Part shown: piece after piece, positions 1-7,858 of the stretch
Numbering within the stretch: the first letter of the stretch is position 1
How the letters are laid out: the number at the start of each line of letters is the position of its first letter
Source: an uncultured Clostridia bacterium
GTDB taxonomy: Bacteria; Bacillota; Clostridia; Oscillospirales; Ruminococcaceae
DNA: 18,717 bases
Direction of reading: 5' to 3'
Assembly (NCBI GenBank): GCA_937871145.1
Contig: CALMXN010000294.1
Location: 1-18,717 of the forward strand
Notes under the pieces: generated by a model
Databases searched by the model: none
Told to the model about the DNA's origin: nothing
The model's input: the letters and a program-made list of their open reading frames with translations, nothing else
Translations under genes and position numbers: made by a program

Positions 1-285
1 TGGTCCGTCCCCATACATTTTTGCTGTCAAGCCCTTAAGATTAAGAATGATTTCAGTTACATCCTCCTTAACCCCAGGAATTGTTGATAATTCGTGGTGA
101 ATCCCGTCAATCTTTACTGAGTTAACGGCTACACCTGGTAGCGAGGAGAGCAGTACTCTTCTGAGGCTGTTGCCCAGAGTTGTACCATAGCCGCGCTCAA
201 GTGGCTCTAAGACAAATTTGCCATAAGTTCCGTTACTTTTCAGCTCGACTGTTTCTATTTCTGGCTTTTCTATTTTCTCAAGCAT
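1..285 (-). CDS. rpoA: DNA-directed RNA polymerase subunit alpha, N-terminal 95 codons (partial)
   Basis: RNA polymerase alpha subunit, which dimerises to nucleate assembly of the core enzyme. Only the start of the gene is present; it runs off the window at position 1. The 95 visible residues begin MLEKIEKPEIE and carry the hallmark alpha-NTD assembly motif TLGNSLRRVLLSSLPG at residues 36-51. The ATG at 285-283 has an AGGAGGG ribosome binding site about 9 bases upstream. It follows rpsD after 133 bases, the largest gap in the superoperon downstream of rpsJ, which holds a hairpin and a possible promoter. Order rpsM-rpsK-rpsD-rpoA is the standard alpha operon. Confidence 0.98.
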   Translation of the reverse strand, partial: MLEKIEKPEIETVELKSNGTYGKFVLEPLERGYGTTLGNSLRRVLLSSLPGVAVNSVKIDGIHHELSTIPGVKEDVTEIILNLKGLTAKMYGDGP

Positions 286-334
286 TTAAAACCCTCCTGT
301 TTCGCAATTACATTAATTTTGTTAAAAACGTATT

Positions 335-363
335 AATATACCTTATTATCACGCAACATCCAA
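335..363 (-). promoter_or_regulatory. possible internal promoter before rpoA
   Basis: On the minus strand TTGGAT (358-363) and TATATT (335-340) are separated by exactly 17 bases, about 50 bases before the rpoA start. The -10 matches consensus at five of six bases, but the -35 matches only three. It could give rpoA extra transcription independent of the ribosomal genes. It is weak evidence in an AT-rich gap. Confidence 0.3.
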
Positions 364-375
364 ATAAGCTTGTGC

Positions 376-408
376 GCAAAGCCTAAAAGCAGAACTCCAA
401 AGCTTTGC
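376..408 (-). other. hairpin in the rpsD-rpoA spacer
   Basis: A perfect 7-base stem GCAAAGC / GCTTTGC (402-408 with 376-382) closes a 19-base loop just after the rpsD stop codon. There is no T-run after it, so it is not an intrinsic terminator. It may protect the upstream message end or be a processing site; the role is unknown. Confidence 0.4.
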
Positions 409-418
409 AATCTTATGC

Positions 419-1048
419 TTATTTAGAGTAAAGCTCAACGATAAGATGTTCTTCAACATCAAGATCAATGTCATCGCGGTTTGGTAGACGAGCGATTTTT
501 GCTGAAAGAGCCGATTTGTCATTCTCTATCCAGATTGGTGTCGGACGTCCGCTATTTGCTTCGATTATATTCTTTATGCTGTCTTCAGCGCGGCTCTTTT
601 CAGAAACTGCAACAACATCGCCTTCTTTTAAAAGGTATGAAGGAATATCAACTCTGCTGCCGTTTACTGTAAAATGACCATGAACAACAAGCTGTCTTCC
701 CTGAGCTCTTGAGCTTGAAAATCCAAGTCTGTAAACAACGTTATCAAGACGGGATTCAAGTATTCTCAAAAGGTTTTCACCAGCCATACCCGGACGCTTT
801 TCAGCCATCTCGAAGTAATGAGCGAACTGTCCTTCTAAAACGCCATAGTAACGTCTTGTCTTCTGTTTTGCACGAAGCTGAATACCGTATTCTGAAATTT
901 TCTTTCTGCCTTTACCGTGCTGACCTGGGCCACCTTCTGGACGAGCTGTGATTGCGCACTTTTCGCCGTAACATCTGTCACCCTTGAGGAACAATTTCTG
1001 TCCTTCACGTCTGCACTGTCTGCATACTGCTCCAGTATATCTTGCCAT
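419..1048 (-). CDS. rpsD: 30S ribosomal protein S4 (zinc-binding form)
   Basis: S4 is a primary 16S rRNA binder that starts assembly of the small-subunit body. The 209 residues match the usual bacterial length. The N-terminus carries Cys9, Cys12, Cys26 and Cys31 (CRQC ... CYGEKC), the zinc-knuckle C+ form. The central S4 RNA-binding domain shows LDNVVYRLGF (about 100-109) and VVHGHFTVNG (about 121-130). It starts at an ATG with a GGAGG site, 22 bases after rpsK. In several bacteria S4 represses its own operon by binding the mRNA; no recognisable S4 site could be identified here. Confidence 0.98.
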   Translation of the reverse strand: MARYTGAVCRQCRREGQKLFLKGDRCYGEKCAITARPEGGPGQHGKGRKKISEYGIQLRAKQKTRRYYGVLEGQFAHYFEMAEKRPGMAGENLLRILESRLDNVVYRLGFSSSRAQGRQLVVHGHFTVNGSRVDIPSYLLKEGDVVAVSEKSRAEDSIKNIIEANSGRPTPIWIENDKSALSAKIARLPNRDDIDLDVEEHLIVELYSK

Positions 1049-1070
1049 TTCTTACACCTCCTAGTGTTAA

Positions 1071-1472
1071 TTAGACACGTCTTCTTTTTGGAGGACGACA
1101 TCCGTTATGAGGGATTGGAGTAACGTCTTTAATAAGTCTTACTTCTAAATCCTCTGACTGAAGAGCTCTGATTGCAGCCTCACGACCAGCACCAGGTCCC
1201 TTTACAAATACTTCAACAATCTTAAGTCCATGTTCTTTTGCAGCCTTAGCAGCTGTTTCAGCAGCAGACTGAGCAGCAAAAGGAGTTGACTTCTTTGATC
1301 CTCTGAAACCAAGTCCACCAGCACTTGCCCATGAAATTGTATTTCCCTGTGAATCAGTTATTGTAACGATTGTGTTGTTGAAAGTGGATTGGATATGAAC
1401 CGCTCCAACTTCGATATTCTTCTTTTCACGACGGCGTCTTACAGCTGTCTTCTTAGTAGTTTTCTGAGCCAT
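1071..1472 (-). CDS. rpsK: 30S ribosomal protein S11
   Basis: S11 sits on the platform of the small subunit near the E-site codon. The 133 residues include the conserved IQSTFNNTIVTITD segment (about 28-41) and the family C-terminus NGCRPPKRRRV. A lysine/arginine-rich N-terminal tail (VRRRREKKN) precedes the globular fold. The ATG start has a GGAGG site and lies 13 bases after the rpsM stop; the stop is 22 bases before rpsD. Nothing unusual. Confidence 0.98.
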   Translation of the reverse strand: MAQKTTKKTAVRRRREKKNIEVGAVHIQSTFNNTIVTITDSQGNTISWASAGGLGFRGSKKSTPFAAQSAAETAAKAAKEHGLKIVEVFVKGPGAGREAAIRALQSEDLEVRLIKDVTPIPHNGCRPPKRRRV

Positions 1473-1485
1473 GTTCTATCCCTCC

Positions 1486-1854
1486 TTACTTCTTCTTGTT
1501 AGCGATTGTCTTAACAGGGCCTTTACGTGTTCTTGCGTTTGTCTTTGTTCGCTGTCCTCTTACTGGAAGACCTCTACGATGACGAACGCCACGATAGCAT
1601 CCTATTTCAACAAGTCTTTTGATATTGAGTGACACATTACGACGAAGGTCACCTTCAACCATGATATTTTTATCAATATACTCACGTAGTTTTGCAACAT
1701 CATCTTCTGATAGATCTTTTGCACGGATATCAGGATTTACGCCTGTTTCCACTAAGATCTTTGTTGCAGTTTTCTGACCAATACCGAAAATATAAGTCAA
1801 ACCGATTTCGATTCTCTTATTTTTAGGTAAGTCTATACCAGCAATACGTGCCAT
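1486..1854 (-). CDS. rpsM: 30S ribosomal protein S13
   Basis: S13 is a head protein that contacts the large subunit and the P-site tRNA. The 122 residues start MARIAGIDLPKNKR and contain the helix-turn-helix/H2TH region with YIFGIGQ, then the RHRRGLPVRGQRTKTNART signature (about 93-111) and a basic tail ending KKK. Length is normal. Starts at ATG with a GGAGG site, 29 bases after rpmJ and 13 bases before rpsK. Confidence 0.98.
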   Translation of the reverse strand: MARIAGIDLPKNKRIEIGLTYIFGIGQKTATKILVETGVNPDIRAKDLSEDDVAKLREYIDKNIMVEGDLRRNVSLNIKRLVEIGCYRGVRHRRGLPVRGQRTKTNARTRKGPVKTIANKKK

Positions 1855-1883
1855 TTATAACTGCACCTCCATTTATAGGTCTG

Positions 1884-1997
1884 TTAGCCCTGACGTTGTT
1901 TATGCTTAGGGTTTTCACAAATTACCATTACTTTTCCTTTGCGCTTAATAACCTTGCATTTTTCGCAGATAGGCTTAACCGAAGGTCTTACTTTCAT
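1884..1997 (-). CDS. rpmJ: 50S ribosomal protein L36 (zinc-binding form)
   Basis: A 37-residue protein beginning [15 protein letters not shown]. Cys11, Cys14, Cys27 and His32 form the zinc-binding set of the C+ form of L36, which ties together 23S rRNA near the peptidyl transferase region. ATG start with a perfect AGGAGG site 8 bases upstream. Located 75 bases after infA and 29 before rpsM, its standard place. In many bacteria a zinc-free paralogue is induced on zinc shortage; none is visible in this window. Confidence 0.97.
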
Positions 1998-2072
1998 TGA
2001 AATACCTCCTATTCATACGCAACAACTATGTTGCCAGTGTTTCCACTAATTACTTCTGATATACCTTGTCCC

Positions 2073-2291
2073 TTATTTCGCACGCCAGGTGATTCTTCCC
2101 TTTGATAAGTCATAAGGTGACATCTCAACCGTTACCTTGTCGCCAGGAACTATGCGAATGTAGTTCATTCTTAGCTTTCCTGAAACATGAGCGAGAATTT
2201 TATGACCGTTTGCGAGTTCTACCTGAAACATAGCGTTTGGAAGGGCTTCTAAAACGGTTCCTTCAAGTTCAATTACATCTTCTTTTGACAA
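2073..2291 (-). CDS. infA: translation initiation factor IF-1
   Basis: IF-1 is an OB-fold (S1-like) protein that occupies the A site of the 30S subunit during initiation. The 72 residues match the family exactly, with ELEGTVLEALPNAMFQVEL (8-26) and the C-terminal MSPYDLSKGRITWR. The start codon is TTG (2291-2289): no ATG or GTG lies in a suitable place, the family length fits, and a GGGGAGGTAG site ends 5-8 bases upstream. A TTG start probably lowers its yield relative to the neighbouring ribosomal proteins. It lies 61 bases after the KOW-domain gene. Confidence 0.97.
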   Translation of the reverse strand: MSKEDVIELEGTVLEALPNAMFQVELANGHKILAHVSGKLRMNYIRIVPGDKVTVEMSPYDLSKGRITWRAK

Positions 2292-2352
2292 GAATACTAC
2301 CTCCCCAGATCGGTACGGTCAGCTTTAAGAGTTTTGGGTTATAAGTGAATTT

Positions 2353-2595
2353 TTATTCACTTTTTTTAAACTCATTTAAAAGCTTTCTTAATTTTTTGTT
2401 TGTAATCCCGGATAGTTCAATGCTCTTTTGTGTCACGAGCAGGTGTTTTATATTCTTTTTCTTCGGGGATTCAAGCTTGCGCTCCTTCCCGTCGGCGATA
2501 TAAACATTACTGCCATCGGCTTTTACAGCAACGAAATAAGTATCCTTATCGTGACCCGCAAGGGATCTTACCACCGAGCCTTGAAGAACATTCAC
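2353..2595 (-). CDS. KOW-domain RNA-binding protein (L14e-like), 80 aa
   Basis: A small conserved Gram-positive protein found between map and infA. Residues 3-35 form a KOW / SH3-like barrel (GSVVRSLAGHDKDTYFVAV then VYIADGKERKL), the kind found in ribosomal proteins L14e, L24 and NusG. The C-terminal half is lysine-rich (KKKNIKHLL, NKKLRKLLNEF). Start codon is GTG with an AAAGGAGGC site 6 bases away. It follows map after 13 bases. Role is not established as far as I know; position and fold suggest RNA or ribosome binding, which is inference. Confidence 0.9.
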   Translation of the reverse strand: MNVLQGSVVRSLAGHDKDTYFVAVKADGSNVYIADGKERKLESPKKKNIKHLLVTQKSIELSGITNKKLRKLLNEFKKSE

Positions 2596-2608
2596 AATTA
2601 TGCCTCCT

Positions 2609-3355
2609 TTACGGTCTTGTTAAGATTACCGCTCCGTCTGCTGTAATTGCAATTGTGTGCTCAAAATGAGCTGAAAGAGATCCATCTCTTGTTTTCACGG
2701 TCCATTTGTCTGGGAGAACCTTTATTGCTTCACCGCCGAGATTAACCATTGGTTCAATAGCAATAACCATTCCTGCGACTAATCTTATTCCGTGCCCTGC
2801 TTTTCCGAAATTCGGAACTTCTGGGTCTTCATGAAGATCTTTTCCGACACCGTGTCCAACGAACTGTTTGACTATTGAAAAGCCACGTGATTCGTTGTAT
2901 TCCTGAATAGCAGCTGCAAGATCACCTATTCTAGCACCAGGCTTTGCAAGCTCGATTGCTTTGTATAAGCTTTCTTCCGTTGCCTTCACAAGTGCCTTTG
3001 CTTCATCAGAGATTTCTCCGACTGCAAAGGTTCTTGTTGAGTCGCCGTGGTAGCCATCAATGTACGCTCCCACATCAACACTGACAATGTCGCCTTCTTC
3101 GATTTTTCTTGGTCCTGGAATGCCGTGGATTACTTCATCGTTGATGGAAATGCAAGCACTTCCTGTAAAACCACCGTATCCTAAGAAGGATGGTTTTGCT
3201 CCCTTTGAAGTAATGAACCTTTGAATAATCTTGTCAAGCTCGTATGTTGTCATGCCAGCCTTGATTGACTCTCCAGCTATCTGCAGAGCCTGTGCAGTAA
3301 TACTGCCGGCTTTCTGCATTTTTGTAATTTCCTTATTGGATTTTACTATTACCAT
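2609..3355 (-). CDS. map: methionine aminopeptidase, type I
   Basis: Removes the N-terminal methionine from new proteins in the cytoplasm using two metal ions. The 248-residue pita-bread fold shows all five metal ligands in order: Asp94 (SVDVGAY), Asp105 (HGDSTRTF), His168 (GHGVG), Glu201 (IEPMVN) and Glu232 (FEHTIAI). Active-site His77 (VIHGIPG) and His175 (LHEDPEVPN) are also present. There is no N-terminal zinc-finger extension, so it is the short bacterial form. The ATG lies only 2 bases after the adk stop, so translation is probably coupled. Confidence 0.98.
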   Translation of the reverse strand: MVIVKSNKEITKMQKAGSITAQALQIAGESIKAGMTTYELDKIIQRFITSKGAKPSFLGYGGFTGSACISINDEVIHGIPGPRKIEEGDIVSVDVGAYIDGYHGDSTRTFAVGEISDEAKALVKATEESLYKAIELAKPGARIGDLAAAIQEYNESRGFSIVKQFVGHGVGKDLHEDPEVPNFGKAGHGIRLVAGMVIAIEPMVNLGGEAIKVLPDKWTVKTRDGSLSAHFEHTIAITADGAVILTRP

Positions 3356-3357
3356 TA

Positions 3358-3990
3358 TTACGCCTCTATTGCTTTTAATGTAAGCTTTGATGTATGCGCT
3401 ACATCGTCCTGGCCTTCAACAGTAACTAATTTGCCTTGCGCTTCGTAATATCCTTTAAGTGGAGCTGTCTGCTCATGGTAAATTTTCAGTCTTGCGAGAA
3501 CTGTTGCAGGTTCGTCATCTTTTCTTATAACAGTGTTTCCACCGCAAAGATTACAGATTCCTTCAACCTTTGTAGGTTTGAAATCTACGTGATAAGATGC
3601 ACCGCATTTTTCACATACTCGTCTTCCCGAAAGTCTTTGCTGTATTTTTTCGTCAGGAACATAGATTTCAACAACTTTATCAATTGTGATACCCATTTTG
3701 TCCAGAGCCTCAGCCTGTGGAACTGTTCTTGGGAAGCCGTCAAGGATAAATCCCTTCTGGCAATCATCCTGAACAAGTCTTTCCTTGATAATATCAATTA
3801 CTACTTCATCAGGAACAAGTTTTCCCTCATCCATATAAGCTTTAGCTTTAAGACCAGTTTCTGTTCCGTTCTTCAACGCTTCACGAATAATATTTCCTGT
3901 TGATATTGCAGGAATTTTATATGCATCACAGATAACCTCTGCTTGAGTTCCTTTTCCTGCACCAGGAGCACCGAGTAATATCAGATTCAT
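3358..3990 (-). CDS. adk: adenylate kinase with zinc-binding LID
   Basis: Converts ATP and AMP to two ADP. The P-loop GAPGAGKGT is at residues 7-15 and DGFPRT at 84-89. The LID domain carries Cys126, Cys129, Cys146 and Cys149 (CEKCG ... CNLCG), the structural zinc site usual in Gram-positive bacteria. The 210 residues are near the family norm (about 215). Starts at ATG 18 bases after secY. Its place between secY and map is standard for Firmicutes. Confidence 0.98.
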   Translation of the reverse strand: MNLILLGAPGAGKGTQAEVICDAYKIPAISTGNIIREALKNGTETGLKAKAYMDEGKLVPDEVVIDIIKERLVQDDCQKGFILDGFPRTVPQAEALDKMGITIDKVVEIYVPDEKIQQRLSGRRVCEKCGASYHVDFKPTKVEGICNLCGGNTVIRKDDEPATVLARLKIYHEQTAPLKGYYEAQGKLVTVEGQDDVAHTSKLTLKAIEA

Positions 3991-4008
3991 GTCAAAACTC
4001 CTTTAGTA

Positions 4009-5322
4009 TTATTCAAGGAATCCCTTATGATGACGCATCATCATCTGTGATTCAAGTGTTCTTACTGTTTCAAGTGCAACACCAACAACGATAAGGATTG
4101 ATGTACCACCCATAGCAATTTTAACTTCTGTAGCCATCTGGAAGAATATCGGGAATATTGCGATTACTCCGAGGAAGAAAGCTCCGACAAGAGTGATCTT
4201 TGATAATACTCTCTTGATAAAATCAGATGTAGGACGACCAGGTCTAATACCTGGGATACCACCGTTGTTCTGACGAAGGTCATTTGCTATTTGTACCGGA
4301 TTGTACTGCATTGCTACATAGAAGTAGTTGAATCCGACAATCAGTAAGAAGTATACTGCTGCATAGAACAAGCTTGAATAGTTAAACAGACCAACAAATC
4401 CTCTGTAGAATCTTCCCCAGAAACTAGTTGCTTTAGCGTCTGGCTTCCAGATCATTCCCAACATCTGCGGAATAGACATAAATGACATTGCAAAGATAAT
4501 TGGCATAACGCCACTCATTGCTACCTTTACAGGTATGTTAGTATTCTGTCCACCGTACATTTTTCTACCAACAACACGCTTAGCGTACTGGATAGGGATT
4601 CGTCTTTCCGCTTCATTCATAAGTATGATAAATCCAACCATACATAAGAATATTACCATAACAATCGGGATATAAATGTATTTCTGCCTTGTGTTTGCCA
4701 CTTTCCAAAGTTCATAAATCTGAACTGGCATTCTTCCTATGATACCAGCAAAAAGAATGATTGATATACCGTTTCCGATACCATGTTCATTAATCTGGTC
4801 GCCAAGCCACTGAATGAGTGATGCACCAGCTGTGAAACACAGGATAATAACAATCATTACAAATATGCCATAAAAGCCTTTAAAGTCCTGTACAGCGTGC
4901 TGTGTTTTCAATGTTGCATAATATGCAAATGATAAAACCAATGCAATGACAAGTGATAAATAACGTGTAATTCTATTGAGCTTTTTTCTTCCCTCAGGGC
5001 CTTCCTTCTGCATTCTCTCAAGAGGAGGGAGTGCATAAGCAAGAAGCTGTATAATAATTGACGCGTTAATATATGGTGTTACTGATAAAGCAAATAATGT
5101 TGACTGTGAAAATGATCCACCTGAGATCATATCCATATAGGCAAATATATTTCCGTTTTCCCCTGCACTCTCAAACATTTTCGATAAAGCTGAAGCATCA
5201 AGGAACGGTACAGGTATTGCAACACCCAAACGGAATATTAAGATGATAAATAATGTGAATAGTATTTTTCTTCGTAGCTCTGCTACTTTCCATGCATTTC
5301 TGAATGTCTGTACTATGTTCAC
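4009..5322 (-). CDS. secY: protein translocase channel subunit SecY
   Basis: Pore-forming subunit of the SecYEG channel in the cytoplasmic membrane, which exports and inserts newly made proteins. The 437 residues give ten hydrophobic segments. The plug region is near SGGSFSQSTLFALSVTPYIN (67-86), the cytoplasmic loop signature NEAERRIPIQYAKR is at 236-249, and GIPGIRPGRPT lies at about 355-365 before the last two helices. Start codon GTG, one base after the rplO stop; its ribosome site GAGGTGATT lies in the last rplO codons, so translation should be coupled. Confidence 0.98.
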   Translation of the reverse strand: MNIVQTFRNAWKVAELRRKILFTLFIILIFRLGVAIPVPFLDASALSKMFESAGENGNIFAYMDMISGGSFSQSTLFALSVTPYINASIIIQLLAYALPPLERMQKEGPEGRKKLNRITRYLSLVIALVLSFAYYATLKTQHAVQDFKGFYGIFVMIVIILCFTAGASLIQWLGDQINEHGIGNGISIILFAGIIGRMPVQIYELWKVANTRQKYIYIPIVMVIFLCMVGFIILMNEAERRIPIQYAKRVVGRKMYGGQNTNIPVKVAMSGVMPIIFAMSFMSIPQMLGMIWKPDAKATSFWGRFYRGFVGLFNYSSLFYAAVYFLLIVGFNYFYVAMQYNPVQIANDLRQNNGGIPGIRPGRPTSDFIKRVLSKITLVGAFFLGVIAIFPIFFQMATEVKIAMGGTSILIVVGVALETVRTLESQMMMRHHKGFLE

Positions 5323-5323
5323 A

Positions 5324-5764
5324 CTAAATCACCTCAGCCTTCCCGCCTGACTTCTCAATTTTTTCCTTTGCTGTCTGAGAAAATGCTGCTAATTTAACAG
5401 TGAGTTTCTTTGAAACTTCGCCATTTCCTAAAACTTTAATGCCACCGCAATTTTTCTTAACAAGTCCAGCTGCAGCAAGTAATTCTGCATCTACAACAGT
5501 ACCGTCAACGAACTGCTCTAAGTCAGAAACATTGATTACAGTATATGTTGTTCCGAAAATGTTGTTGAACCCTCTCTTTGGGATTCTACGAGTTAGTGGC
5601 ATCTGTCCGCCTTCAAAACCAGGTCTTACTCCGCCGCCTGAACGTGCGTTCTGACCCTTATGGCCTTTACCAGCAGTTTTGCCCTGTCCAGAGCCGTGTC
5701 CTCTACCAATACGCTTTGGTTCTTTTGTTGAACCTTCAGCTGGTGATAATTCGTGTAATTTCAT
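5324..5764 (-). CDS. rplO: 50S ribosomal protein L15
   Basis: Large-subunit protein with a long glycine/arginine-rich N-terminal tail that threads into 23S rRNA: GRGHGSGQGKTAGKGHKGQ (20-38) and ARSGGGVRPGFEGGQMPL (40-57). The 146 residues match the family. ATG start with AAGGAGGTG, 18 bases after rpmD. The last codons (EVI, then TAG) also supply the ribosome binding site for secY. Confidence 0.98.
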   Translation of the reverse strand: MKLHELSPAEGSTKEPKRIGRGHGSGQGKTAGKGHKGQNARSGGGVRPGFEGGQMPLTRRIPKRGFNNIFGTTYTVINVSDLEQFVDGTVVDAELLAAAGLVKKNCGGIKVLGNGEVSKKLTVKLAAFSQTAKEKIEKSGGKAEVI

Positions 5765-5782
5765 TTGTTCGCACCTCCTTGC

Positions 5783-5965
5783 TTACGCTTCGGTTACCTC
5801 GATAAGGTGGGATATTTTAAAAATCTTGCCTTTTGTCTGCTCATTATTAGGCTGGACTGTTGTAGATCTTATCTTTCTTAGTCCAAGAGAATGAGCAGTA
5901 GCAATCTGTTTCTCAGTTCTTCCTACAAGGCTCTTAACCAATGTAATCTTAACCTGATCTGCCAT
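5783..5965 (-). CDS. rpmD: 50S ribosomal protein L30
   Basis: A 60-residue single-domain protein, the usual bacterial length, with the conserved core VKITLVKSLVGRTEKQIATAHSLGLRK (5-31). It binds the large subunit near 5S rRNA. ATG start with an AGGAGG site, 14 bases after rpsE. The position rpsE-rpmD-rplO is the standard spc order. Confidence 0.97.
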   Translation of the reverse strand: MADQVKITLVKSLVGRTEKQIATAHSLGLRKIRSTTVQPNNEQTKGKIFKISHLIEVTEA

Positions 5966-5979
5966 AGCTAAAATCCTCC

Positions 5980-6480
5980 TTAGCCTAAAATTTCTTTAAT
6001 TGTCTTGCCTCTTACAGCAGCAACCTGTGCAGCTGATTTACATGAAGCAAGTCCGTTGATTGTAGCTCTAACTACATTACATGGATTATTAGAACGAAGT
6101 GATTTTGTTCTGATATCCTTTATTCCTGCAATTTCAATTACTGCACGGACTGGTCCGCCAGCGATTACTCCTGTACCAGGAGCAGCAGGCTTCATAAGAA
6201 CTCTTCCAGCGCCAAATGCACCGATGATTTCGTGTGGAATTGTTGTACCCTTCAATGAAACTTTTACAAGGTTCTTCTTAGCATCTTCGATACCCTTACG
6301 GATAGCGTCTGGAACTTCTCCAGCTTTACCAAGACCGAATCCAACTGTACCGTTTCCGTCTCCTACTACTACAAGAGCAGCGAACTTGAAGATACGACCA
6401 CCTTTAACCGTTTTAGATACACGGTTAATGGTTACTACTTTCTCACTGAGTTCAAGTGTTGAAGCATCTATTAAAGCCAA
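5980..6480 (-). CDS. rpsE: 30S ribosomal protein S5
   Basis: S5 lies at the mRNA entry site and affects decoding accuracy. The 166 residues show the N-terminal double-stranded-RNA-binding fold (VVTINRVSKTVKGGRIFKF, 15-33, then GDGNGTVGFGLGKAGEVPDA) and the C-terminal domain with APGTGVIAGGPVRAVIE (about 99-115). ATG start with a GAGGAGG site 6 bases upstream. It lies 16 bases after rplR. Confidence 0.98.
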   Translation of the reverse strand: MALIDASTLELSEKVVTINRVSKTVKGGRIFKFAALVVVGDGNGTVGFGLGKAGEVPDAIRKGIEDAKKNLVKVSLKGTTIPHEIIGAFGAGRVLMKPAAPGTGVIAGGPVRAVIEIAGIKDIRTKSLRSNNPCNVVRATINGLASCKSAAQVAAVRGKTIKEILG

Positions 6481-6496
6481 ACGTATTACCTCCTCT

Positions 6497-6856
6497 TTAG
6501 AACTTGAGTCCGCCTTCGCGAGCTCCTTCAGCTAATTCCTGAATACGACCGTGGTAGATGTATCCGCTTCTATCAAAAACAATTTCAGAAATACCCTTGT
6601 CAGTTGCAGCTTTAGCAATAAGCTTACCAACTTCACGAGCACCGTCCTTGTTGCTGCCGTTGCTTTCAAATTCCTTTGAAAGGCTTGAAGCAGATGCCAA
6701 TGTTACACCACTGATATCGTCAATCAACTGTGCGTATATATGCTTTGAGGAGCGGAATACATTAAGGCGTGGACACTCAGCTGTTCCTGAAATCTTTGCA
6801 CGAACTCTGCGGTGTCTTTTTACTCTTGCCTCTGCTCTATCAAGCTTTTTCACCAT
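6497..6856 (-). CDS. rplR: 50S ribosomal protein L18
   Basis: L18 binds 5S rRNA and docks it on the large subunit. The 119 residues have a basic N-terminus (RVKRHRRVRAKISGTAECPR), the RLNVFRSSKHIYAQLIDD strand region (29-46) and end REGGLKF, the family C-terminus. ATG start 18 bases after rplF. Length and place are normal. Confidence 0.98.
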   Translation of the reverse strand: MVKKLDRAEARVKRHRRVRAKISGTAECPRLNVFRSSKHIYAQLIDDISGVTLASASSLSKEFESNGSNKDGAREVGKLIAKAATDKGISEIVFDRSGYIYHGRIQELAEGAREGGLKF

Positions 6857-6874
6857 AGTAATTCACTCCTTTGA

Positions 6875-7423
6875 TTACTTCTTGCTACCCTTACCAGCCT
6901 TACCTTCCTTGCGGATGATATGCTCGCCTTCGTAACGGATTCCCTTGCCCTTGTAAGGCTCAGGTGGACGCTTTTCGCGTACTTCACAGGCAAACTGACC
7001 TACAGCCTGTTTGTCGATACCTGAAATAACAATCTTGTTAGCTGTTGGTACATCAATTGTGATACCATCAATTTCAGATATGATAACCTGATGTGAGAAG
7101 CCAAGGTTCATAACAAGATTCTTACCCTGCTTTGCAGCACGGTAACCAACGCCCTCGATTTCGAGAGTCTTGGAGAAACCATTTGTTACACCCTCAACCA
7201 TATTTGCAATCAATGTTCTTGTAAGACCGTGAAGTGATTTGTGCATTTTATCGTCTGATGGACGCTTTACAGTTACTTCGTTGCCTTCAAGAGCAATGAT
7301 CATTTCTTTTGAAAATTTCTTTTCTAGTGTTCCTTTTGGACCTTTAACAGTAACAACGCTACCGTCAACTTTTACCTCAACTCCGGCAGGAACAGTAATT
7401 GGCTTTATACCGATTCTTGACAT
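6875..7423 (-). CDS. rplF: 50S ribosomal protein L6
   Basis: L6 is near the factor-binding site of the large subunit. The 182 residues begin MSRIGIKPITVPAGVEV and fold into two L6 repeats; the second contains EIEGVGYRAAKQGKNLVMNLGFSHQV (about 89-114). The family signature PPEPYKGKGIRYEGE is near 154-168, followed by a basic tail. ATG start with an AGGAGG site, 12 bases after rpsH. Confidence 0.98.
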   Translation of the reverse strand: MSRIGIKPITVPAGVEVKVDGSVVTVKGPKGTLEKKFSKEMIIALEGNEVTVKRPSDDKMHKSLHGLTRTLIANMVEGVTNGFSKTLEIEGVGYRAAKQGKNLVMNLGFSHQVIISEIDGITIDVPTANKIVISGIDKQAVGQFACEVREKRPPEPYKGKGIRYEGEHIIRKEGKAGKGSKK

Positions 7424-7435
7424 ATTAAGTCCTCC

Positions 7436-7834
7436 TTACCAGATGAATGCGAGAACTTCGCCGCCAACGTTCATTTCACGAGCCTTTTTGTCTGTCATAA
7501 TTCCCTTAGATGTGGAAACTACTGCAACTCCAAGACCTTTCATAACCTTTGGCATATCCTCACAGCTTGAGAATATTCTCAATCCAGGTTTAGAAACTCT
7601 TCTAAGACCTGAAATAACTGGAGTTCTGTTCTCACAATATTTTAGAGTAATTCTGATGATACCCTGCTTTCCGTCTTCAATGAATTGGAATCCCTTAACA
7701 TAACCCTCGTCAACGAGGATTTGTGTAATTGACTTTTTCATATTAGATGCAGGAACGTCAACTGTTGCGTGCTTTGCAGAACTCGCATTACGAATTCTGG
7801 TCAATAAATCAGCTATTGTATCAGTTATTTGCAT
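7436..7834 (-). CDS. rpsH: 30S ribosomal protein S8
   Basis: S8 binds the central domain of 16S rRNA and in E. coli represses the spc operon by binding its mRNA near rplE. The 132 residues begin DTIADLLTRIRNA and contain the C-terminal signature STSKGIMTDKKARE (about 109-122), ending GEVLAFIW. ATG start with GGAGG, 24 bases after rpsN. I could not recognise an S8-like mRNA site in the short gaps around rplE. Confidence 0.98.
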   Translation of the reverse strand: MQITDTIADLLTRIRNASSAKHATVDVPASNMKKSITQILVDEGYVKGFQFIEDGKQGIIRITLKYCENRTPVISGLRRVSKPGLRIFSSCEDMPKVMKGLGVAVVSTSKGIMTDKKAREMNVGGEVLAFIW

Positions 7835-7858
7835 GCCGTTAACCTCCTTTGCTAATGC

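Noticed and set aside
2345..2367. Plus-strand hairpin GTGAAT/ATTCAC followed by seven T, at the end of the KOW gene
   Set aside because: Stem is only 6 bp and AT-rich, on the antisense strand with no gene to end there. It is better explained by the local sequence around the KOW stop codon.
3436..3903. 155-codon plus-strand open frame opposite adk
   Set aside because: Antisense shadow of adk with no ribosome site and no recognisable domain.
6005..6535. 176-codon plus-strand open frame opposite rpsE
   Set aside because: It is antisense to a certain ribosomal gene, has no ribosome site and its composition is a shadow of rpsE codons.
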